The position numbers were made by a program, and so were the translations under genes. A stretch of DNA of 64,000 nt, taken from contig CM042558.1 of the NCBI GenBank assembly GCA_023630585.1, forward strand, positions 10,443,800 to 10,507,799, in the 5' to 3' direction. Origin of the DNA: Cranoglanis bouderius (taxonomy: Eukaryota > Chordata > Actinopteri > Siluriformes > Cranoglanididae). The notes below the pieces were generated by a model, which did no database searches, had not been told where the DNA came from, and was given only the letters and a program-made list of their open reading frames with translations. Within the stretch, counting starts at the first letter, position 1. The number at the start of each line of letters is the position of its first letter. Shown piece by piece: positions 48,943-60,705 of the stretch.

Positions 48943-51900
48943 GGCCACAGCTGTCCGAGGCATGAGAACTGCCCACAGAGGCGTTTCACGCACAGCACCT
49001 TAAACATCTTGCGTTTTGCATTTGCTGCTTCCCTTCACAGCACACCTGTGCGTCAGTACGTAGCAGGAGAAAGAAGCAGCTGCAAATCATCAGCAGCATA
49101 ATGACAATTATTGCTGCCACTCTCAGGGTCAGGGAAACAAAATATTCAGACCAAAACAAAAACAAAATGCTTCCCCCCCCTCTCTTTTTCCCAGAAGAAT
49201 CTCATTCACAAGCAGGACATTCAAAAGTGCTTGGCCTAAAAAAAATACTTCAACATTCATTCAAAAGACACATCTGCATGAAGGCAAACTAATTCAAAGC
49301 AGTCGATAGCTACTGATAATCAAAACATTGTTCAAAGACATTTGAGTATATATATATATACCGTATATTTAATAACGTATTGATAAAAGGATACAGATGA
49401 GAAGAAAAAAGGAGACACTTATACAGTGATGTTCAATAACTCATATGTAGCTATGCAGGGACTAAGCAGGAAGGAGTAGTAATTAGCTTAACAACTACTA
49501 TTAACTACTAATGAATGAAGACAGACTAATTCCTCAGTATGTAATAATAAAGTAATGGTTTGGTAGTTCATTATGAAGTAAGCAATAATTACCAAGTATG
49601 AGCAGGGGTGGGCAAAGCACTGAAAAATTAGAAATAAGTATAGATAATACAACCCCAATTCCAAAAAAGTTGGGACACAGTATAAAATGTAAATAAATAG
49701 ATTTGCAATGATTTGCAAATCTCATAAACCCATATGTTATTCACAATAGAACATAGTAAACATATCAAATGTTTAAACTGAGGAAATGTACCATTTTAAG
49801 GAAAAAATAAGGTAATTTTGAATTTGATGGCAGCAACATGTCTAAAAAAATAGGTTGGGACGGGGGCAACAAAAGGCTGGAAATGTCAGTGTTACTAAAA
49901 AGAAACAGCTGGAGGAACTTTTTGCAACTAATTAGGTTAACTGGCAACAGGTCAGTAACATGACTGGGTATAAAAAGAGTATCTTAATGAGGCAGAGTCT
50001 TTCAGAAGTAAAGATGGGCAGAGGTTCACCAATCTGTGAAAAACTGTGTCTACAAATTGGGGAACAATTTCAGAATAATGTTCCTCAATGTAGAATTACA
50101 AAGACTTTGAATATCTCCTCATCTATGGTACATAATATCATCAAAAGGAGAAAATCTGGAGCAATCTCTGTGCACAAGGGACAAGGGAGAAAATCAATAA
50201 TGCATGCCCGTGATCTTCAGCCCTCCGACAGCACTGCATTAAAAACTGTTCTGTTGTCCGACGGATCGAAATTTGAAATTCTTTTTGGAAACCATGGACG
50301 CCGCATCCTCTGGACTAAAGAGGAGAGGGACCATCCAGTTTGTTATCAGCGCTCAGTTCAAAAGCCTACATCTCTGATGGAATGAGGGTGCATTAGTGCC
50401 TGTGGAATGGGCAGCTTGCACATCTGGAAAGGCACCATCAATGCTGAAAGATATATACAGGTTTTAGAGCAACATATGCTTCCATCTAGTCGACATCATT
50501 TTCAGGGAAGGCCTTACATATTTCAGCAAGACAATGCTAAACCACATACTGCATCTATTACAACAGCATGGCTTCATAGTAGAAGAGTCCAGGTGCTGAA
50601 CTGGCCTGTCTGCTGTCCAGACCTTTCACCAATTGCAAACATTTGGCGCATCATGAAATGAAAAATACGACAAAGAAGACCCAGGACTGTTGAGCAGCTA
50701 GAATCCTGTATCAGACACGAATGGGACACCATTCCTCTCCCAAAACACCAGCAACTGGTCTCCTCAGTTCCCAGACATATCCGGACTGTTGTTGAAAGAA
50801 GATGGGGTGCTACACAGTGGTAAATATGGCCCTGTCCCAATTTTTTGGAGACGTGTTGCTGCCATCAAATTCAAAATCACCTTATTTTTTTCCCTTAAAA
50901 TGGCACATTTCATCAGTTTAAACATTTGATATGTTTTCTATGTTCTATTGTGAATAAAATATAGGTTTATGAGATTTGCAAATCATTGCATTCTGTTTTT
51001 ATTTACATTTTACACAGCGTCCCAACTTTTTTGGAATTGGGGTCAATATTGGTAGTCAATATTAGTGACTTACACTAGGTGTTAATATAGTACTACTCAC
51101 TCATTCCTGCTTGGTCCTTGCATAGTTATTTATGAGTTATTGAACAGTATTGAAAAGTGTTACAAAAAAAACCCTAAATCATTAATCAAAACTAAATCAA
51201 AATACCATTAAATACAACTTTTCACTGGATTTCACCCCATTTCATAACAGAAACAGATAGTTATGCACGTGTTGTGTTTTTCAAAGCATTGTGATGGTCC
51301 GTGAATAAAAGAAATTATGCCTTTAACTTTTATTATTAATGCTTTGACACAACTTGACCTGCCCAAACTATCTCTTGCATTCAAAACAGTATGTAAAACA
51401 ATGGCATTCGTCAGAAGTGTAGAGATTTAACAGAGTTAACCGTAAGTGTATGTAGGTGAATCTGTTATGACATACAGAGTTTTTATACCACTAGGATGGA
51501 AAATATTGTTATTCTTTTAGACTGTCACATGAAACATAAAAATCTACATCTACAAAAAACAAACAAACAAACCTCTGATTGGATAGAGATGTGTATCAGT
51601 TTATGACAAAGCATCAGAACACTGTAGCAACAAATAACAACATCATCTGACAATAAGAAGTGCACTAGATTTTTAGGAATTAGAAAATAACATAGCTGCA
51701 AAAGAAAATTTCTGTTATATGCTCATGGATTTGTTATGACAATGCAGAAACCTGGAAAAAACCAAAAAAAAAAAAAAAAAAATGAAGACTAACATACAGT
51801 GGCTTCCTTATGGTTACTTATTATGATAATACTATTTATTTTCCTGCTAAATTAATTTTAATGATTTAAGTAGTAGTGATAGTTGTTGAGATCTTAATGC

Positions 51901-53584
51901 ACCTGCTGCATTCTGTAATCTGAGCCATCAGTAAGACTGAAGATTTTTATTTTATTTGTATTTTTTTTTTTTTGCATTAGTTGTAGACTCAAAGCACCAT
52001 ACAAACGTGTCATCAATATTACTGATTACACAAAAAGGCTCCAGGAGAGGAATGAAATGGCTGTGTCATGCCTGTAAAGGTTAAATTAAAAGGTTTATAT
52101 TGTGTGCTGTGTGGTGCCTGGGAGAGCTCATAAGTGACTACAAGTGGAATGGAAACAAAGTCAGGGAGACAAGACTATCACTCCCTGGGGCTGAGTGTGA
52201 ATGAGAAAGCAACACACTCACAGTCCCATTTCCAAACATCAGTGTTGTTTTCAATGAAATATCAGAAACGAAATATCAAGTTTGATGGTTATACTGTATC
52301 TCAATATTGCGACTGTCACTGAATTTTCAACACTATAAAAGAAGGTTTATGGTGCTGAATATAAAGTCATCTCAGATGTGATTTGTATGCTGTCTGATAT
52401 CCACTTCATTAATCCAAACTGTTTATCGTTACATTTCATTCCTTCACTGGGTAAGGTCTTCACATGCCCACATTCTCGTTTTATGATTTAAAGGCTGCAG
52501 TACAACGTGTGCTTGTAAAAACGGCAGCTGACACAAAGGTTAAGCACCCTTGTGACTCGTTAAATCCTAGCTAATTCACTGCTGACTCGATCCAAAATAG
52601 CTACAGGTAACCTTTTTTTTTGTTGCCGCTACTGGTAGTAATGCAAGACAAGAAACCAAAGAAGCAAACAAGCATGTAAAATAAGAACCAAAGCAAGGCA
52701 TGGAAACTTTCTCAGCAATGATTACATAAAATCTTTTGCTTTCCTTTGTTCATGAGACACTATGATATGGAATTAAGTTTGGTGTCTTTGGTGTGTTTGT
52801 AAGCATGATTTTAAAAATGCTTAGTCATTTTGCCATAGTAGTACATAGTATTCAGCTCCACTCCTGTTACAGTTGTATTCCTGTCACTGTGAGGTGATAG
52901 CAGTTGAGGCATCTTACTTCTTAGGAAGGGTTTTCGCTAAAGGTTATTAATTATCGCCAGCATCCTTCAAAACAAGTCAGACGTTGTTTGATGCAGCCAC
53001 ATCAGCAGAGACAGACAGTCATTTTGAGTGGGGAAAGGCAGGACCGAATTCATACAGTATATACTGGTTCCATGCTTGGATGCACACAGCAGCTTGTGTG
53101 ACTCAGGGGCAATCAATAGTTCATTGGACTTACATTCTTACTAGACAGCACACATGGGAGTGTCAGATGTTCAAGAGGTAGGTGCATCAGCGCTATTTAC
53201 CACTCCTAAAACAACTAAAGCTTCTGAAACAACCAGGTTTATAATCCCTTCTCATGTTTTCACAGTGTAGACTTTTCGATTTGGTGTTACTGATTAGCAT
53301 GCTCACTAACATGCTGAAATCTTCTTGATTAATGGAGATCTTAAATCCTGCAGTCCAAGCAATCTCTGAAAGAAACAATGCATCAAGAATTCAAATGACT
53401 GAACAGCTGTTGTGATTTTTAAACTGAGTATGTCTTGGCTTGATCGCGCATTTATGATCTGATCCGAAGCTTCATGAAATAATTGAAGCAATTATATTTC
53501 AATTATTGAAGCAATAATCTCCGCTGCCTCCATTTGTGTGCATTCAAAATGATACATATCCAAACCTATCCAATTTCAAGGTGC

Positions 53585-53617
<33 letters not shown>

Positions 53618-56600
53618 AGGTTGCTGGCAAGAGTTTTGGCATCAACCAAGGAGGTGATGCTTTCAAACAGGAATATCTGTCAGGTGAATATGAAAAATCC
53701 ATCTGCCAAGAAAGAAAAGAGGATTTGAGGATCAACAGTAAGCTTGACAGTGACTATGAAATCACAAAGGTATGTTGAAACATCAAAATCCATTAGAAAT
53801 ATTGATTTAAAATAAACTAATTGAGGCACCAATCACCTCTCATACTGTATATAGTAAAGGAAAATCTGTTATCAAATTGCATTTGCTTGCTTTTGCAGTC
53901 AAACAAAGTTATCCAACTAAACCATGACTTCCAGAAGATTTTGGAAGTGAGGCAGAGGAGGAAAGTGAGGAAGATCTCTGAGCACAAACCACAGCCAGCA
54001 CCTGAGACAGTGGTGAGAACGTATAGTACATCTATAAGTTCTTAATTGCAACTGATCATAGTAAAACCTTCAACAAAGTTTGATTATTGTTTCCACAGTC
54101 TGATTTTGTTGATGAAGATGACTTTCTGAAAGCAGTAGTGGACAACAAATTACCAATGGTTGAGAGTTATCTCGCCAGGCGTGCGGACCCAAACACATAT
54201 GATAGTGTGAGTGCTGAAACAAACCCCGCATTTCATTCAGACTGTTCAGAGTTTCGGACTCCTGCTGAGATGATCATCACACTCTCTCTCTTTTTTGTAG
54301 TTCAAGCGCACAGCTCTCCACAGAGCGTGCTCTCAGGGGAATGTGGAGATTGTGAGGAGACTGCTGGAAGCTGGGGCTTTAATTGAAAACAAGGATAAGG
54401 TACAATTCAAATCTGATAATAAAAAATGTCTCAACATTGTTGGAGTTTTAGCCTTGATTCCAACTTTGGTGTCACAAAAATGCCAGCATTTCATAATGGA
54501 ATTAATAAGTTAATTGGATTCTGAATCAGAATGAATTCAACAAAAAAACAGGTAATCTCCATTTTTCCCCTAAGTGGACATACTGGTAAAATTCATAAAT
54601 GCTTATGCATGAAACGCTGAACAATTTCAAATGCTTTGCACATTGCTATTCAAGGCCTGTCATTTTCACTGTGCTGTTACTTGGTGTGATAACAGCTTAG
54701 GTGTCAGTGGAAAAAACGGTTCTCCAGAAAGCAAATGCATCTCCCATCTATCCATTACTACCTCTAATCTTTTATCATTTAAATAATAGTTTAAAAACAA
54801 GTATGTATATGCCACTTTTCATTTTAGAGCTATGCGTATAAAAAATAAGAAGGTCAAAATGTACAGCTGATTAATTACATCTAAATTAATTACTACAAAT
54901 CATGAAATACAAAATACCCAATAATAATGAAAAGGCCAAGTCGGATACAGACATAAGTTGAAAAGGACATTTTTAATCTGAATTTAAAGACTTCAGTAGC
55001 CTCTAGGGTTGCAACAATGTCCTTAACTGTAGCTTTTGGTTTTACAAAATAGCCATCAAACTGTAGGGTGAAATCAGTAACCTTAGTTTGAGCAGACTTG
55101 GTATCCAACATCAATATTTCTGTTTTATAAAAAGTTTCTTTTCATCAAAACTCTCATTTCTTTGACGAGGTCTATTGTTCATGGCTGTGCTGCTGAATCT
55201 GGACCATTTCAAAAGTACAAGTGTGAATCATTATTGTACAATGAAATGCTGACATTTTATATGATTTACATGTGACAGGAGCTGTGTATTAAGAGAGAAA
55301 ATAAGGGGTGATGGTGAAAAAAACATTTTGGGACACTATATTGCACTCATTTATGCTCTGATACAAAAAAAAAAAAAAAACTGGTAACCATCTGTCAAGT
55401 AAGATTTAAATCTAAGACAAGAACTGTCCATTAGATTACCATGGTCAGTTGGATCCAACAGTACCAAAAACAGCAACATATCCACTGTCCAGTCCAAGTA
55501 GTAAGTCAGTGAACACTTTAGCCGGAACATATTCAGTACTATGATATATCCAGGAAACAGACTGAATTACACAATGCTTGTTATTCCTACTTCCTACTAT
55601 TCCGAAGTGTTGGGTGTCATGTATATCCAAAAACTTGGATAGGAAAGATGTGATGGTGAATGCATGGTAAAAGATCAGAGGGGTGAAGATGTTGTTTCTT
55701 AAGGAGAGGTTTAACAACTGCAAGTAAAAAATAATGGAGAATTTATGTTTAGTAAAGGCTCCACAATCACCCATAATTCAAATGGTAACTTAGACCAAGG
55801 GTTCACAGACTTTTTGTAGCCAGGGACCCCTTGGATTAGACTCATTCAGTACAAGTGACATGTAAAAATGGCTAATGACTGTAAGAACTCAACTATAAAT
55901 ATAATAACTTTGATAATGGCGGGTTGTGAGCTTCATGAACATAACTACATTAATCCCAGACCCCTGGGGGTTCCTAGATCCTGCTTTGAGAACCACAGCC
56001 TTAGACAGCATTGAGTCATGTACACAAGGTTGACCTAGAGGTTATAGTATTAAGCTATACAGCTTGTTATGTTCAATGAGTCTAAACAATGGAGACTATG
56101 ACACCTTCTGGCTGTTTATCATTACAACCCATTTTAACACATAATGAATTGATGACAAACTGCGGCTACCCCTGTTCTCTATTTTTGTACTGAAGAAGTC
56201 TGAGAAATTACTGCTGAAGAAATTTGAAAGTCATAAGTGATCCATTTGTCTGTTAATTTAGATACTGTGTTAAATAAGTACCTAATATTTTATAGCTTCT
56301 TTTATTTTTTTGGGGGGGGACCTCTCTTTAATTTTTCATGCCATTCTTCTTTTACACTATTTGACAGACATGCAGTTGTTTACTGGCTCTTCTAATTATT
56401 GTTCTTGTTTGTTTTTGTTTTTTTTTTTACATATGAGATGGTATTAGATTATCAATAGTTCTGTTTCTATCCAGCTTGACGCAACTGCTGTTCACTGGGC
56501 CTGCCGTGGAGGAAGCCTGCCTGTTCTCGAGCTGCTCCTCAACCACAAAGGCAGCCTCCATGCCAAAGACAAGGTTAAATTGCGCACAGAAGGACCATCA

Positions 56601-58737
56601 TTCATAACCTGTCACTTAACTGCCTTCTTCTGAAATGTAACACTGATCTATATACATTTCAGCTCCAGAGTACTCCTCTTCATGTGGCAGTGAGGACCGG
56701 TCACTATGAATGTGCTGAATATCTCATTCACTGTGGTGCCGATGTCAACGCAAAAGACAGAGTAAGACACAGACTGTGCCATTATTACCATTTCTGTAAA
56801 GTCCTTATAATAGTTGCCAATTTAGGCACATGTTATGTTAATGTTCTCTTGCTTTTTAGGAGGGAGATACGCCAATGCATGATGCCGTACGGCTGAACAG
56901 ATTCAAATTTATCCAGCTGCTCCTGTTGCATGGAGCCAATCTGAAACTGAAGAACTATGTAAGTTTATTAAAAAGGTCTTCTTCCACAGATTCAAAATGA
57001 TGTGTACAGTAGTTTTGAGTGTGCAGGAAATTCTCTCTCTACTGATGTAAATAGAACGTGTCTAAATATTACAGGTGCATCTCAAAAAATTTGAATATCG
57101 TGGAAAAGTTTATTTTTCCCATAATTTAAAAAAAGTGGAACTTTCATATATTCTAGATTCATTACACATAAAGTGAAATATTGCAAGCCTTTTTTTGTTT
57201 TAATCTTGATGATTAAGATTTACAGCTCATGAAAATCAAAAATCAAGCATCTCAAAATATTAGAATAAACTATTTATAATACAGAAATGTTGACCTTCTG
57301 AAAAGTATGTTAATTTATGCACTCAATACTTGGTTGAGGTTCCTTTTGCACAAATTACTGCATCAATGTGGCGTGGCATGGAGGCAATCAGCCTGTGGCA
57401 CTGCTGAGGCGTTATGGAAGCCCAGGTTGCTTTGATAGCGGCCTTCAGCTCGTCTGTATTGTTGGGTCTGGTGTCTCACATCTTCCTCTTGACAAAATTC
57501 AGGTCAGGCGAGTTGGTTGGCCAATCAAGCACAGTAATACCATGGTCAGCAAACCAGTTATTAGTAGTTTTGGCACTGTGGGCAGGTGCCAAGTCCTGCT
57601 GGAAAAGGAAATCAGCAAAAATCTCTAAAATCTCCTGGTAGACAGCTGCATTGACTCTCGAGTTGAGAAAACACAGTAGACCAACACCAGCAGATGACAT
57701 GGCACCCCAAATCATCACTGACTGTGGAAACTTCACACTGGACTTCAAGCAGCTTGGATTCTGTGCCTCTCCACTCTTCCTCCAGACTCTGGGACCTTGA
57801 TTTCCAAATGAAATGCAAAATTTATTTTCATCTGAAAAGAGGACTTTGGACCACTGAGCAGCGGTGTTTTGAGTAAAAAGGTGTTTTGAGTTAATTAGCT
57901 GATTAGAGTCTTCTCAGGTCGACATTGCTGTATTATAAATTCGTTATTCTAATATTTTTGAGATACTGGATTTTTTTCCAGAATCTCATTTCCATGAGCT
58001 GTAAGCTGTAATGATCAAGATTAAAACAAAAAAAAGGCTTGAAATATTTTATTTTATGTGTAATGAATCCAGAATATATGAAAGTTCCACTTTTTGAATT
58101 AAATTATGGCAAAAATGAACTTTTCCACGATATCCAAATTTTTTGAGATGCACCTGTATATGTCCCAAGAAAAGGTTTAGCACGTTTGCCTCGCAACTCT
58201 GGGGTTGGGGGTTTGAGTCCTGTCTCCACCTCTGTATGTGGAGTTTACATGTTCTCCCCGTTCTTTGGGGGTTTCCTCTGGATACTCAGGTTTCCTCATC
58301 TGCATATTTGTGTCAGTCTTCGCAGATTTGGTTTAGGATGCGCACACAGTGCCATCTACTGACATTTGGGTGAACATAATCTAGTGCACTGTTTGAGACC
58401 TGTTTCAATAATGACGACCTCATTACAAGACATGCCACAGGTGTTTTCAGAAACTCTCACAGGCCTTTTGTTAACATAATATTGGACAGTGGTGAAGCCG
58501 AGCTCTTAACCTCAGTTGCTCAGCTACATGCTTTGATTAGCTTCTGCCTCATTTCTAAGTTTCCTGAGATAAATCTGTCTGCCAAACGAATAAAGTTAAA
58601 TGTTTTCCTTATTCTGACACAAGGCTTGTTATCTGCAGGAGGGTAAATCACCCATGGACAGCGTTTTGCAGTGGCAGAATGGAGCTAAAACTATCCTAGA
58701 CAACTATAAGCACAATAAAAACTCACAGGACAAGTAA
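47939..58737 (+). CDS. ankrd1: Ankyrin repeat domain protein 1 (CARP), complete CDS, 9 coding exons
   Basis: Muscle ankyrin repeat protein of the MARP family. It binds titin in the sarcomere I-band and shuttles to the nucleus, where it modulates cardiac/muscle gene expression. Exons: 47939-47998, 53620-53769, 53899-54012, 54099-54206, 54301-54399, 56475-56573, 56663-56761, 56860-56958, 58639-58737. All introns are GT-AG and phase 0, giving 308 residues against 319 in human. The N-terminal region has VAGKSFG and SGEYEK...ERKEDLR, matching mammalian VTGKKNG and DGEYEA...EKQEDLK. A basic RQRRKVRK patch (exon 3) fits the nuclear localisation signal. Ankyrin repeats run from exon 4 to exon 9, one 33-residue repeat per exon in exons 5-8, with the diagnostic VAVRTGHYECAE and HDAVRLNR. 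WQNGAK near the C-terminus favours ANKRD1 over ANKRD2. The start exon is the least certain part. Confidence 0.94.
48529..48622. repeat. (TA)n(TG)n compound microsatellite
   Basis: About ten TA units followed by about 36 TG units in ankrd1 intron 1. Confidence 0.96.
48869..48942. repeat. (CA)n(CT)n(CA)n compound microsatellite
   Basis: CT units flanked by CA units in ankrd1 intron 1. Confidence 0.92.
49650..51044 (+). pseudogene. Dead Tc1-like transposon in ankrd1 intron 1
   Basis: The ends caaccccaattccaaaaaag and, at the right, aactttttTGGAATTGGGG are inverted repeats. Transposase pieces lie on the plus strand: 49960-50385 (helix-turn-helix, then LLSDGSKFEILFGNHGRR with the first catalytic Asp) and 50407-50822 (YIFQQDNAKPHTAS with the second Asp). 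In-frame TGA stops occur at 50383-50385 and 50659-50661. About 90 residues are missing before the first catalytic block, and the catalytic Glu is replaced by Ala (PIANIW). It is inactive by several independent defects. Confidence 0.9.
53620..53769 (+). CDS. ankrd1: ankrd1 coding exon 2
   Basis: 50 codons from VAGKSFGINQGG to KLDSDYEITK. The acceptor follows a long poly-T tract (53586-53610) and ends aatttaag. Donor AAG|gtatgt. It contains the MARP-specific GEY...EDL motif. Confidence 0.92.
53899..54012 (+). CDS. ankrd1: ankrd1 coding exon 3
   Basis: 38 codons: SNKVIQLNHDFQKILEVRQ and RRKVRKISEHKPQPAPETV. Helical and basic, it corresponds to the predicted coiled-coil/nuclear-signal region of CARP. 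Acceptor ttttgcag, donor GTG|gtgaga. Confidence 0.93.
54099..54206 (+). CDS. ankrd1: ankrd1 coding exon 4
   Basis: 36 codons containing VDEDDFLKAVVDNKLPMVES and YLARRADPNTYDS, the first ankyrin-like helical pair. Acceptor ttccacag, donor AGT|gtgagt. Confidence 0.95.
54301..54399 (+). CDS. ankrd1: ankrd1 coding exon 5 (ankyrin repeat)
   Basis: 33 codons: FKRTALHRACSQGNVEIVRR then LLEAGALIENKDK. Acceptor tttttgtag, donor AAG|gtacaa. Confidence 0.97.
54890..55780 (-). pseudogene. LINE reverse transcriptase remnant in ankrd1 intron 5
   Basis: Minus-strand fragments: 55774-55445, containing PLLKKQHLHPSDL in one frame and HSTEYVPAKVFTDLLLGLDS in another, both resembling conserved blocks of teleost LINE RT. 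Then 55114-54893, containing FDGYFVKPKATVKDIVATLE, like the C-terminal segment after the RT palm. The middle and the catalytic FADD-type motif are missing. Probably the same broad family as the remnant at 24930-25893. Confidence 0.65.
55795..56003. repeat. Short inverted-repeat element (ggacccctt... family)
   Basis: Begins aagggttcacagactttttg and ends gctttgagaaccacagcc, the complementary pattern of a widespread teleost MITE. The internal ataactttgataatgg matches segment A (20455-20472 in A1), so the family also occurs inside the tandem array. Confidence 0.7.
56475..56573 (+). CDS. ankrd1: ankrd1 coding exon 6 (ankyrin repeat)
   Basis: 33 codons: LDATAVHWACRGGSLPVLEL and LLNHKGSLHAKDK. Acceptor ctatccag, donor AAG|gttaaa. 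Confidence 0.97.
56663..56761 (+). CDS. ankrd1: ankrd1 coding exon 7 (ankyrin repeat)
   Basis: 33 codons: LQSTPLHVAVRTGHYECAEY and LIHCGADVNAKDR. The HVAVRTGHYECAE segment is identical to mammalian ANKRD1 and is the strongest single identifier. Donor AGA|gtaaga. Confidence 0.98.
56860..56958 (+). CDS. ankrd1: ankrd1 coding exon 8 (ankyrin repeat)
   Basis: 33 codons: EGDTPMHDAVRLNRFKFIQL and LLLHGANLKLKNY. Acceptor gctttttag, donor TAT|gtaagt. Confidence 0.98.
57072..58156 (-). mobile_element. Internally deleted Tc1-like element in ankrd1 intron 8
   Basis: Ends caggtgcatctcaaaaaatt and complement, flanked by TA on both sides. The inverted repeats are about 200 bp. On the minus strand (57876-57370) a broken transposase reads KSSVKFPQSVMIWGAMSSAG and, further on, LFQQDLAPAHSAKTTNNWF. 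The first catalytic block is degraded and an internal deletion removes the PIE catalytic Glu (DLNFVKRKM). Non-autonomous, but it could have been moved by a related transposase. Confidence 0.9.
58170..58300 (-). repeat. Dispersed repeat family R, copy 5 (fragment)
   Basis: agcacgtttgcctcgcaact through gggggtttcctctggatact, reverse orientation. It lies directly beside the right end of the Tc1 element in ankrd1 intron 8. Confidence 0.75.
58639..58737 (+). CDS. ankrd1: ankrd1 coding exon 9 (C-terminus and stop)
   Basis: 32 codons plus TAA: EGKSPMDSVLQWQNGAKTIL then DNYKHNKNSQDK. Acceptor atctgcag. The human C-terminus is about ten residues longer and differs in its last part. Confidence 0.96.
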   Translation, partial: EGKSPMDSVLQWQNGAKTILDNYKHNKNSQDK

Positions 58738-60538
58738 AGTGGAGACGTAGCAACAAGCTGTACAACATTGTTGAGCAGAAACTAATCTCCATACATGAAC
58801 AGAAAGTGATACTTTCAGGTGGGCTGGTAATATACAAGTTGGGATGGTAAGCAAACTTGTTGAAGGAAATATGTGAAAATATGAAATATTTTATGAGAGC
58901 ATTGGAAAGTAGTGAAATATAATAACTTATTATTCGACTAATAGCTGGTGGCAGACTGAAAAGAAATGCTATAGAAATCTATTGTTTGCAGTGCAGTTTT
59001 TGGTAGTATGCTTGACTATAAGTTAATGACATTTTTAATTGCTGATGATTTCTCTAAAGCCTAACAAACAAATATTGGGCTTAGAATGTGTGCCTTGTTC
59101 GATAGTGCCATATACACACACTGTCCACTTTAATAGGAACACCTGTACACCTGCTTATTTATGCAGTTATCCAATCAGCCAATCTTGAGGCAGCAGCACA
59201 GTGCAATCAAGCAGATACAGGTCAAGAGCTTCAGTTAATGTTCACAACAAACATCAGAATGAAGACAAAATGTGATCTTGAAGGTCAAAATTCTAAAGCA
59301 TTCACGCAGTCACTGATCACCTGAAGACTGGAAAACAACCAGGTGATTTTTTTTTTTTTCTCATCTTCAACTGTCCAGTTTGGGTGAGTCTGTGCCCATG
59401 ATAGCCTCAGCTTCTTGTCCTTGGCTGACAGGAGTGGAACCCAATGTGGTCTTCTGCTGTTGTAGCCCATCCACCTCAAGGTTTGATGTTTTGTGGATGA
59501 TGAGAATCTTTTTTGCTCACTGCAGTTGTAAAGAGTGATTATACAGTACGAGTTACTATATCCTTACTGGCAGCTCAAATTAATCTGGCCATTTTCCTCT
59601 GACCTCTCTTATCAACAGGGTGTTTCCACCCACAGAACTGTCGATCACTCAATGTTTTTTCCCCCTGCTCCATTCTGTGCAAACTCTAGAGACTGATGTG
59701 TGTGAAATTCCCAGGATATCAGCAGTTTCTGAAATACTCCAACCAACCTACCTGGCACCAACAACCACGCCATGGTTAAAGTCACAGAAATCAGTCTTTC
59801 CTCATGCTGATGTTTGATGTGAACATTAACTGAAGCTCTTGACTTGTATTTGAATGATTATATGCATAGTACTGCTGCCACATGATTGGCTGATTGGATA
59901 ACTGGATAAGTGGACAGTGTTATTTTCAATAATGATTTAATATTTTTCACATCATGACTTGCATTGCCTTTTGATTTTTTTAAATAAATGGCTAAGGTGA
60001 TCTGTAAATATGACTGATTTTGGCAAAATTGTACTAAATAAACCTTTTTATTGGCTTGCTTTGCTGTTTTATTAACAAGCTTCTGAAATGAGAAAGTCAG
60101 TAGTAGGAGTTTCATGACATTTATTTATAAGTGACCAAAAATAAAGGTTGTAAACTAGGACAGCATCAGTTCCATCATTATCTTTTTCTTGGCATTAAGA
60201 CAAGCAATACATGAACAGATACTTGATCCTCACAGTAACCAGGCTGACTCTCTGCAAACTGCTGCCAAGATCTGACAAATATTGCAGGACTAATGACAGC
60301 ATAATTTAAAACTATTTGATGTGCTCATATCAGCATTGTGTCTGTCATTATCACACAAGCATAAAACACATCAGTGGATCAGAAATTATGTCAAATCTGA
60401 CTCCATGCAGAGCCAGCAGTTCAGGCAAAAATCATCCCGATCCCGAAAACTGAAAACCAGTGTCTGGATGAATACTGTGAATCAATCGGCAGACTAAACA
60501 AAAATGAACTGCTATTATGTTCCAACTTGAAATCTGAA
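58738..60538. other. Intergenic interval between ankrd1 and rpp30 (tail-to-tail)
   Basis: Holds both 3' UTRs and one fold-back Tc1 element (59117-59918). Plus-strand AATAAA motifs near 59985 and 60036 could end ankrd1. TTTATT at 60120-60125 reads AATAAA for rpp30. These assignments are guesses from position only. Confidence 0.5.
59117..59918 (-). mobile_element. Fold-back, internally deleted Tc1-like element
   Basis: The left end contains actttaataggaacacctg and the stretch ccaatcagccaatcttgagg; the right end is its complement (59820-59918), giving arms of about 100-130 bp. On the minus strand 59479-59360 reads MRWMGYNSRRPHWVPLLSAK and DKKLRLSWAQTHPNWTVED, the middle of a Tc1 transposase. 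The catalytic domain has been deleted and the reading frame ends in the left arm. Confidence 0.85.
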
Positions 60539-60654
60539 CTAAAGTGTTTCAGTTTTGGCCCTCTTTGTGGCTGGACTTTCTTCCTCTGGCTGCTCACTGG
60601 GCGGTTGGCTCTTCTTCTTCATGTGAATAATACCCAACGCTGTCACACGGGTCT
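60539..60654 (-). CDS. rpp30: rpp30 last coding exon
   Basis: Acceptor ccattacag, then (G)AG ACC CGT. 38 residues and TAG at 60541-60539. A polar, lysine-rich tail ends TKRAKTETL. The long poly-A run just upstream on the plus strand (60671-60704) is a poly-T polypyrimidine-type tract for this acceptor. Confidence 0.9.
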
Positions 60655-60671
60655 CTGTAATGGAAAAGCAC

Positions 60672-60705
<34 letters not shown>

